Shown here: piece by piece, positions 7,542-13,105 of the stretch
How the letters are laid out: each line of letters opens with the position of its first letter
Position numbering within the stretch: position 1 is the stretch's first letter
Assembly (NCBI GenBank): GCA_019313605.1
Contig: JAFDAW010000059.1
Span: forward strand, 1-15,314
Origin: Deltaproteobacteria bacterium
Lineage (GTDB): Bacteria > Myxococcota_A > UBA9160 > SMWR01
Reading direction: 5' to 3'
Length of the DNA: 15,314 nucleotides
Notes under the pieces: model-generated
Told to the model about the DNA's origin: nothing
The model's input: only the letters and a program-made list of their open reading frames with translations
The model's database searches: none
Program-made: the position numbers and the translations under genes

Positions 7542-7810
7542 TATCCTCCCGCGACTGCGGCGAGAATTTCGATCCGATCGTTACCAGCGACTTTCGTATC
7601 ACCCGCCCCGCGATCCAGCTCGTCGCCGTTCACGAATAGCGTCGCAAACAGTCGGATCTTGCCATCCGCGTCGAAAACGAGCTCCCCGAAGCCGGGATAG
7701 CGCGCGTCGACCGCGTCGATGCACTCCCGCACCGTGCCCCCGGTAACCTCGACCAGGCGCTCTCCGTTCGTCGGACCCCGGTAGCGGGGCGGAATGTGTA
7801 CCTCGGGCAT
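7541..7810 (-). CDS. MoaD/ThiS-family sulfur-carrier protein
   Basis: An 89-residue beta-grasp protein ending AAVAGG, with the C-terminal Gly-Gly that is adenylated and thiocarboxylated in MoaD/ThiS carriers. Typical features: V.GGTVRECIDAVDARYPGF (helix 1), LFATLFVNGDEL, and GNDRIEILAAVAGG. The ATG at 7810 has GGAG 4 bases upstream, making longer starts unlikely. MoaD donates sulfur for the pterin dithiolene. Its position just upstream of an AOR gene suggests a dedicated carrier for the tungsten enzyme's cofactor, which is inference from context. The frame upstream of the ATG shows no family similarity and was left out. Confidence 0.87.
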   Translation of the reverse strand: MPEVHIPPRYRGPTNGERLVEVTGGTVRECIDAVDARYPGFGELVFDADGKIRLFATLFVNGDELDRGAGDTKVAGNDRIEILAAVAGG

Positions 7811-8073
7811 GCTTCTCCAGCGGGGATCAAGGGCTTCGGCCGCCATTATAGCCGAGCGCATCCGCCGTGAGGCCGCCTGTGCAAAACAGCTGACAACGGG
7901 CGGAGTTGCGACCCGCCGAGACCTGAAAATCGAGCCGTTTTGGGCAAGTGCTCGTTTTCGAAAAGCCCGGTACACTGACACGGCGCCCGGGGGTGGGCGA
8001 GCCGGCCCGTTTTGATCCCACTGCATCATTGCTCCATCGCGCCCACGCGGGCTGTAGGCTGAGGAGAATCAGA
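7811..8073. promoter_or_regulatory. Divergent intergenic region between moaD-like gene and hpnH
   Basis: 263 bases separating divergent transcription units, so it should hold promoters in both directions. A perfect palindrome TTTTCGAAAA occurs at 7955-7964, and TACACT at 7971-7976 could be a -10 box toward hpnH, but no matching -35 is seen. The hpnH Shine-Dalgarno GAGGAGAA is at 8061-8068. Confidence 0.4.
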
Positions 8074-9489
8074 ATGTCTGTACCCGTTTCGCAGATGGCG
8101 ACGGTGGCTCTGTATCTGGCCAAGCAAAAGCTCCAGGGCCGCAAGCGTTACCCGCTCGCGCTGATGCTCGAGCCGCTCTACCGCTGCAATCTCGCCTGCG
8201 CGGGCTGCGGGAAGATCCAATACCCCGCGAACATCCTGAAGACCCAGCTCTCGTACGAAGACTGCATGCAGGCCGTCGATGAATGTCCGGCCCCGGTCGT
8301 CAGCATCCCCGGCGGCGAGCCGCTCCTGCATCCGGAAATCGACCGCATCGTGCGCGGATTGATCGAGCGCAAGAAGTACATCTACCTCTGCACCAATGCA
8401 CTCCTACTCGAAGAAAAGATCCACCTCTTCGAGCCCAGCAAATACCTGAGTTTCAGTGTCCACCTCGACGGCCTCGAAAAAGAACACGATCAAGCCGTCT
8501 GCCGCGGTGGGGTTTCCAAAATCGCGCGGGCTGCAATCGAGAAGGCGATCGGTCTGGGGTTTCGAGTCACGACGAACACGACGCTCTTCGACGGCGCAGA
8601 CCCGAAGCGAACGCAGCAGTTCTTCGACGAGATGATGGAAGTCGGCGTCGAGGGCATGATGGTGTCGCCGGGCTATAGCTATCAAAAGGCACCCGACCAG
8701 GGGCACTTCCTCGGGCGCGAGCGAACCCAGGAACTCTTCCGGAAGATCCTGCACGGAAACAGCCGCCGCTGGCAGTTCAATCAATCGGTGCTCTTCCTCG
8801 AATTTCTGGCCGGCGGACGCGATTACGATTGCACGCCGTGGGGCAACCCGACCTACAGCGTCTTCGGTTGGCAGAAACCCTGCTACCTGCTCCAGGACGG
8901 ATACGCGGAAAGCTTCCAGGGCATGATGGAAGAGACGCGGTGGGAGAATTACGGACCCAAGAGCGGCAATCCCCACTGCCGGGATTGCATGGTCCACAGC
9001 GGATTCGAAGCCAGCGCCGTCGAAGAAATCTTCTCTTCGTTTCGCGGCCTGGCGGCGATGATTCGCGCGGCCATCTTCGGCCCGGCCATCCCGGAACCCC
9101 AGGGCGATCCGGCTCAGCTGCTGCAGATTTCGACGGAGGTGGACAGCAGCTCCGCAGAGCGTGAAGAAGAGGAAGAGAGCGGACCCAGCCAGGGCTGGTC
9201 GGCTCCCGCGAGTACGGAATCACTCCGCGTCGCCTTCGAATATCGCGGTGACGTGACCCTGCTGCTCGACGATGACAGTCGCGTCGACGGCTACCTCTCG
9301 AACCTCACCGATGAAGCAGTCCGCCTCTGGTGCCGCGGTGAAACCGATCAGCTCGAGATTCCGATCCGCCACATCAAGCACATCGAACTGACGGGCCGCG
9401 ACACGGCATCGGGCAAGAGCTGGCAGACCTGGATGAAGAAGCAGGAAGCCGCCCAGGCCGCGGCGACCGAAGCGGCGGCCTCCGTATAG
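8074..9489 (+). CDS. hpnH: Hopanoid biosynthesis radical SAM protein HpnH with C-terminal extension
   Basis: HpnH joins a 5'-deoxyadenosyl radical from SAM to hopene, giving adenosylhopene, the entry to C35 bacteriohopanepolyols. 471 residues from ATG 8074, preceded by GAGGAGAA. The core (residues 1 to about 335) matches the family closely: GRKRYPLALMLEPLYRCNL, cluster cysteines C38-x3-C42-x2-C45, VVSIPGGEPLLHPEI, FSVHLDGL, VSPGYSYQKAPDQ.HF, FLAGGRDYDCTPWG, and C..CMVHSGFE. After an acidic linker (EREEEEE) comes an extra domain (about 380-455) rich in beta strands that looks like a small SH3/Sm-type barrel ending GRDTASGKSW. The usual HpnH is about 330-380 residues, so this is an apparent fusion. 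No other hopanoid gene is in the window. Confidence 0.93.
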   Translation: MSVPVSQMATVALYLAKQKLQGRKRYPLALMLEPLYRCNLACAGCGKIQYPANILKTQLSYEDCMQAVDECPAPVVSIPGGEPLLHPEIDRIVRGLIERKKYIYLCTNALLLEEKIHLFEPSKYLSFSVHLDGLEKEHDQAVCRGGVSKIARAAIEKAIGLGFRVTTNTTLFDGADPKRTQQFFDEMMEVGVEGMMVSPGYSYQKAPDQGHFLGRERTQELFRKILHGNSRRWQFNQSVLFLEFLAGGRDYDCTPWGNPTYSVFGWQKPCYLLQDGYAESFQGMMEETRWENYGPKSGNPHCRDCMVHSGFEASAVEEIFSSFRGLAAMIRAAIFGPAIPEPQGDPAQLLQISTEVDSSSAEREEEEESGPSQGWSAPASTESLRVAFEYRGDVTLLLDDDSRVDGYLSNLTDEAVRLWCRGETDQLEIPIRHIKHIELTGRDTASGKSWQTWMKKQEAAQAAATEAAASV

Positions 9490-9522
9490 AAGTGGGCTGC
9501 TCGGGTGGGGTCAATTTCGCTG

Positions 9523-9545
9523 GGGAGCCGCGGGAAGGGGCTCCC
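9523..9545 (+). terminator. Hairpin downstream of hpnH
   Basis: GGGAGCC (9523-9529) and GGCTCCC (9539-9545) form a perfect 7-bp stem with a 9-base loop, 34 bases after the hpnH stop. There is no T-tract behind it, so it is at best a weak or factor-assisted terminator. Confidence 0.35.
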
Positions 9546-9660
9546 TGGACCCTCTACACCCACGGCGCGCCCCCTTCTCAATCCCGCAACTTACGCACAG
9601 CGGCTCTCTTGAAGCTACCGCTCTCGAAAGATTAAGATCGGGCGAGGTGAGATCGTTGTT

Positions 9661-9704
9661 GGATGGATCGGGATGATCCATCCGAATCACGGTACGAGTA
9701 GAAT
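9661..9704 (+). promoter_or_regulatory. Inverted repeat and putative promoter upstream of ectC
   Basis: GGATGGATC (9661-9669), a 5-base gap and GATCCATCC (9675-9683) form a perfect 9-bp dyad. TAGAAT at 9699-9704 is a good -10 candidate. With normal spacing its -35 position (9676-9681) falls inside the dyad and does not resemble TTGACA. A regulator bound to the dyad could therefore either substitute for the -35 or block it. Binding and direction of control are inference. Confidence 0.45.
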
Positions 9705-9752
9705 CAACAGCAGCGAATAATCGCGACCCAAGGTAACGAAAGGACACCGAGA

Positions 9753-10157
9753 ATGATTCACAGAACATTTGACCAGGTAAAGGGCACCTCGAATTTTGTC
9801 GAAGCGGACGGTTTTGTCAGTGCCCGCCTTGCGGTTGCAGATGACAATTTGGGGTTCACCGTCACGGAGGCAATCGGCTCCTCCGATATCGATCTCGAAG
9901 TCGAGCACAAGAATCATATCGAGGCCGTCTATGTTCTCGAAGGCACGGGGACGATCGAAATCGTCGATACCGGAAAAATCTACAAGATCGAGCCTGGTGT
10001 TTTCTACGCCTTCGACCAGCACGAACGCCACCGTTATCATTTGGACACAGAAGTCCGGGCCATCGCGATCTTCAATCCGCCGTTGCTAGGTGATGAGGTC
10101 AACGATGAGTCCGGTGGATATGCCACAGCATCGGAGGCGCCGACGGACGCCTCCTAG
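9753..10157 (+). CDS. ectC: Ectoine synthase-like cupin (solitary EctC)
   Basis: EctC closes N-gamma-acetyl-diaminobutyrate to ectoine, a compatible solute. The 134 residues match the family along their length: MI.RT...VKGT, EHKNHIEAVYVLEG, G.IY.IEPGVFYAFDQHERH, FNPPL.G.EV.DE.G.Y. The metal ligands known from Sphingopyxis alaskensis EctC are present at the same numbers: E57, Y85 and H93. AAAGGA lies 8 bases before the ATG. No ectA, ectB, ectD or transporter lies in the window: hpnH is upstream and an unknown membrane gene downstream. Solitary EctC proteins are known elsewhere and may act on imported precursor or have changed substrate. The family call is strong; the in vivo substrate is uncertain. 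Confidence 0.88.
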   Translation: MIHRTFDQVKGTSNFVEADGFVSARLAVADDNLGFTVTEAIGSSDIDLEVEHKNHIEAVYVLEGTGTIEIVDTGKIYKIEPGVFYAFDQHERHRYHLDTEVRAIAIFNPPLLGDEVNDESGGYATASEAPTDAS

Positions 10158-10214
10158 GAGCGTGACCCCAGAATGGGGTTGCGCGACGCCGCAAAGCGAA
10201 TCCGGAGGATTCGC
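10133..10214 (+). repeat. Three successive hairpins after ectC
   Basis: GGAGGCG/CGCCTCC (10133-10139 with 10148-10154, across the ectC stop), ACCCCA-GAA-TGGGGT (10165-10179), and GCGAATCC-GGA-GGATTCGC (10196-10214). All stems are perfect. No U-tract follows. Could be a REP-like element, an mRNA-stability structure or a complex terminator. Confidence 0.4.
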
Positions 10215-10263
10215 CAGCTAGCGGGCTTTGTCGCCTACGACACGATACGCTGCGACGCAACGA

Positions 10264-10719
10264 ATGCCGTACCCAATCGATGCCAACCCGGAGATCTCCT
10301 GGCGACAGCGTGCCGAACGCTGGCTGGAGAGTGGTGGGCAAGCGATCCCGGGAGCGCGATGGCTCCGAACCACCCTTCGCACCCTGCATCTAATCGCTGT
10401 GGGCGCGCTCTACGGCGGCTACCTCTACGCCGTGGACGTCACCCGGCTGCAACCCGCCCTGCTCTCGGTGCTGCTAACGGGCGGGCTGCTGGTCTGCTTC
10501 GAGGTATGGCAGTCCCGGATCTGGTTGGTGCAGGTGCGCGGCGTTGCCACCTTCCTCAAGCTCGGCGCCCTGGCCGCCATCGGCCTCACTCCCGATTGGA
10601 CGGTTGCCCTCCTGACGCTCGCCCTGGTGATCGGCAGCGTCAGCTCCCACATGCCCGGTCGCTGGCGTTACCACTCCGTACTGCACGGACGCGTCGCCGG
10701 ACTGACCGAGAGAGGCTGA
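10264..10719 (+). CDS. Small integral membrane protein of unknown function
   Basis: 151 residues from ATG 10264 (a TTG at 10228 in frame is possible; neither start has a good Shine-Dalgarno). About four hydrophobic segments: residues 40-56 (LHLIAVGALYGGYLYAV), 61-76, 92-105, and 110-124. The C-terminal part reads SSHMPGRWRYHSVLHGR, a polar, positively charged motif that looks conserved rather than random. A His sits in the first membrane segment. I do not recognise a named family. Codon usage with G/C in third positions and the clean hydrophobic pattern support a real gene. It may be transcribed with ectC, from which it is separated by 106 bases holding hairpins. Confidence 0.65.
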   Translation: MPYPIDANPEISWRQRAERWLESGGQAIPGARWLRTTLRTLHLIAVGALYGGYLYAVDVTRLQPALLSVLLTGGLLVCFEVWQSRIWLVQVRGVATFLKLGALAAIGLTPDWTVALLTLALVIGSVSSHMPGRWRYHSVLHGRVAGLTERG

Positions 10720-10727
10720 CCGGTAAG

Positions 10728-10744
10728 TGCGGTGAGCAGCCGCA
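10728..10744. terminator. Short hairpin between convergent genes
   Basis: TGCGG (10728-10732) pairs with CCGCA (10740-10744), loop of 7, in the 35-base gap between two converging genes. Position fits a bidirectional terminator, but the stem is short and lacks T-tracts. Confidence 0.25.
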
Positions 10745-10754
10745 TAACAGCCGC

Positions 10755-11753
10755 CTACCCTCGCCAACCGACCCGGCGCGTCTTGTACCCGATGGACAAG
10801 AACGCAACCCCGGCGATCATCATCACCCAACCGGACGGCTCGGGCACGAACTTGAGCCGCAAGATTCCGATGGCTCCCGTGTAGCGGTCCCAGGGCGCAC
10901 TCCGATTGGGGAAATCCCACTTGACGATTCTCGGAGTCACCATCTGGATCGTACCGAGGCCGTTCGCCGTTCTGTTGTCGTAACCGCTGCGCCGGAGTCG
11001 AGTCGGAAACGGCCCCTCCGTCGCCGTGACCGACACCGTGCCGGTCGTCCACGAGAAGCCAACCGAAATGACTTCGGGAGTCGTCGCGTCTCCCATGGAG
11101 GTCTGGTATTGCTGATACCTGAAATACGCGGCACCTCCGATCACGTAACAAGTGATGCTGCATGGAGGACTACGCAGTCCGAAGATGGAGCGGCCGGTTC
11201 CAACGAAGGTCTTGTTCTGGTACTCGTGCGCGCGCCTGGCCCCCATCGTACCCAGAATCCGCATCGTTCCCCCGAACCGATTCACGCCGGGGTTGATTGC
11301 AACTCGGGCCTTCGTCCCGCTGTATACCGGGAACAAAAAGCTGCGCTTGCCATAGTCAAATCCCTGCCCAAAAGAGGCCTGAGCGTTGGTGTTAGGTTGA
11401 CTGGACAGGTACGTCGAGATGTATTGATAGGGACGAAATTGTGGAAGAGACCCCGTAGCCGTGGCTTTCAGTGCAGCCGGGGGCAGGTCGAAACCCGGGG
11501 GAGACACTCGAGTGTCGAGCAGAGCGGTTCCCGACCCGACGACCGGTGCACCCTTCTGGAGTGTCGCGGTTCCACACGAAACTCCGCCGTTTGCGGGGTT
11601 ACAGCGAGCTGCGAGTGGCCGGGCGATGAAGGTTTTCTGATCGAACGGGAAGCCGCTTCCGTCGACCTGGTCGTTCCCAAAAGTATGCAGGATGGCACTG
11701 GCTTCGAACTCTGGCGGGATCGGGTCCGGGAGGCCCGCGACACGAAACCCCAC
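10755..11753 (-). CDS. PEP-CTERM protein body, 3' part of a split SUMF1 fusion gene
   Basis: 332 residues if read from GTG 11753, but that codon has no Shine-Dalgarno and no signal peptide follows, so this is probably the downstream half of a broken gene. The frame is open back to a TAG at 11775-11777 and reads NLISPVGFRVAG, the usual end of a SUMF1 domain. After that comes ASAILHTFGND and about 290 residues of secreted, beta-rich sequence with several Cys. It ends in a PEP-CTERM sorting signal: FVPEPSGW, a hydrophobic segment, then TRRVGWRG. Exosortase would process it at the cell envelope; no exosortase is in the window. The body resembles a recurrent PEP-CTERM protein type of unknown function. 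Confidence 0.7.
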   Translation of the reverse strand: MGFRVAGLPDPIPPEFEASAILHTFGNDQVDGSGFPFDQKTFIARPLAARCNPANGGVSCGTATLQKGAPVVGSGTALLDTRVSPPGFDLPPAALKATATGSLPQFRPYQYISTYLSSQPNTNAQASFGQGFDYGKRSFLFPVYSGTKARVAINPGVNRFGGTMRILGTMGARRAHEYQNKTFVGTGRSIFGLRSPPCSITCYVIGGAAYFRYQQYQTSMGDATTPEVISVGFSWTTGTVSVTATEGPFPTRLRRSGYDNRTANGLGTIQMVTPRIVKWDFPNRSAPWDRYTGAIGILRLKFVPEPSGWVMMIAGVAFLSIGYKTRRVGWRG

Positions 11754-12705
11754 TGGTGAGATTAGATTCCGACGCTACGGGCCGGTACTCTGCGTTCGCC
11801 GCGGCGAGCCCACCCGGGTCGCTTCCGAAATCGCCACCCCGCAGGCCGCGGCACCCCACTCCACAGACCGCGTTGTTCTCGTTCCACTCCCAGATGTTCC
11901 CACCCTGGTCGTAGGTAGAGTTAGGGCTATACGACCGCGTGAAGCTCCCGACATCGGTGTAGTCGGTCAGGGGGTGGCCGCACGCCGCCGCGTTCCGCGT
12001 CGCACTCCCGCCCGGCCCTTCGCAGATCATTGGCTCATCCCGGGATGACGGGTAGTCGTAGAAGCGATTGAGCCACCTCGAGAAGTACGCCGCCTTGTAC
12101 CATTCGTCTTCGCTGGGGACGAAGACCGTGGCTCCGCGGTTACGCACGATCGTATCGTTCGCAATGCCCTCGGCGGTGACCGTGTACGCACCGTCCTCTG
12201 TCGTCGTTTCGTCTTGCGCCCCGGTCGGCTGTGCGTTGTGCAGCCAATTCGCGAAGCGCACGGCATCGTAGAACCCCACGTGGTTCACCGGCATGTTTTC
12301 TCGGCCGGCGATTGCGCTGTACGTGAAGCTACCCGACTGACCGCTGCGGGTGATGCCGCCCCGATTCGGAGAGTTCGAATCTCCCATGTTGGTGTTGTAA
12401 AGCGCATGGGTGTCAGTGGCGGCCACTGCATTCAGGAACTCGGCGTATTGAGCATTCGTCGTTTCGTACTTCGAGATGCGATAGAAATACGGAACCGCCC
12501 CGTAGCCGCTGGTGCCGACGTAATTCCCGCAGCAGACCATGACATCCGTGTCCGCTGCATTGTTGGGGTGGTTCACGATCGCCCATTCGATCTCGACTGC
12601 GGCGGCTGCTCGGATGGGAAGTCCGACCAACAGAGAGAACAACAGGAGAGCCGCGCTGTTTCGGAGCACGGAAAAGGCCGGCTGCACCGAGATGTGATTT
12701 CGCAT
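11599..12705 (-). CDS. Secreted SUMF1 (FGE-sulfatase fold) protein, 5' part of a split gene
   Basis: Starts at ATG 12705 (GGAGG 5 bases upstream; an adjacent ATG at 12708 is too close). A signal peptide with core SAALLLFSLLVGLP ends at about AAAA before VEIEW. The SUMF1 domain follows: FYRISKYETTNAQYAEFLNAVA, MPVNHVGFYDAVRFANWLHN, TEDGAYTVT, VFVPSEDEWYKAAYF, DYTDVGSFT, DQGGNIWEWNE, GLRGGDF. The two cysteines used by true formylglycine-generating enzymes are not seen in the GGDF region, so a structural or ligand-binding role is likelier than catalysis. From about position 11770 to 11599 the frame turns into Arg/Pro-rich sequence unlike the family, while the correct ending continues in the neighbouring frame. 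A one-base frameshift is inferred. Confidence 0.8.
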   Translation of the reverse strand: MRNHISVQPAFSVLRNSAALLLFSLLVGLPIRAAAAVEIEWAIVNHPNNAADTDVMVCCGNYVGTSGYGAVPYFYRISKYETTNAQYAEFLNAVAATDTHALYNTNMGDSNSPNRGGITRSGQSGSFTYSAIAGRENMPVNHVGFYDAVRFANWLHNAQPTGAQDETTTEDGAYTVTAEGIANDTIVRNRGATVFVPSEDEWYKAAYFSRWLNRFYDYPSSRDEPMICEGPGGSATRNAAACGHPLTDYTDVGSFTRSYSPNSTYDQGGNIWEWNENNAVCGVGCRGLRGGDFGSDPGGLAAANAEYRPVASESNLTSGVSCRGPPGPDPARVRSQCHPAYFWERPGRRKRLPVRSENLHRPATRSSL

Positions 12706-13105
12706 CATCCCCTCCAACGCGGATCGCTGGGGACGTGCCAACTCCACCCTATACCCAGGATGTTCGGGTGACAATAAAAAACTTCGAAATTCCAAGGATA
12801 TTGGCGATGCGGCGCACGAAGCCGCCAGCTACATCAGGGGCGCGGTCACCAGAAGGCGCCCCGACGCGAGGGGTAATCGACACTGGGCGGGACTACCAGG
12901 GATTCGATGCCGAGGTCGCACAGGCGTGCGGTTTCGTTAGAGACCTCGGTGAAACAGAGATCCAGAGGCAGGGATTGACGAGTCACGGGAATGTGTATCT
13001 CTGCGCCAAAGACCCGGAAAACACCTGATCCGAGAAGCTACCTGACGGAAGGATGGCTGTTGCCAACACGTCGGTCTCACGTAGAGGAGGCCGGGGGGTA
13101 AGGCA
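12706..13105. other. 400-bp spacer with structured elements, no convincing gene
   Basis: Lies between the SUMF1 gene start and the end of the FG-GAP gene, both minus strand. It holds a possible minus-strand promoter: TTGTCA (12774-12769), a 15-base spacer, TATAGG (12753-12748), next to an A-rich run at 12775-12780. It also holds two perfect hairpins: GGGGCGC/GCGCCCC (12837-12843 with 12856-12862), and CCGAGGTC/GACCTCGG (12910-12917 with 12942-12949), the latter enclosing a 4-bp GCAC/GTGC stem. A 97-codon plus-strand frame (12735-13028) lacks protein-like character. Confidence 0.5.

Noticed and set aside
5645..7639. A 664-codon open frame on the plus strand
   Set aside because: It lies antisense to the AOR gene, which has clear family motifs, a Shine-Dalgarno and cluster cysteines. 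The plus frame gives Arg/His-rich sequence without domains, as expected opposite a high-GC gene.
7948..8073. A longer start for hpnH at 7948
   Set aside because: The extra 42 residues lack family similarity, and ATG 8074 has a strong Shine-Dalgarno and begins with the usual HpnH N-terminus.
10173..11759. A 528-codon plus-strand frame
   Set aside because: It runs across the small membrane protein gene in another frame and antisense to the PEP-CTERM body. Its product is Arg/Pro-rich with no recognisable fold.
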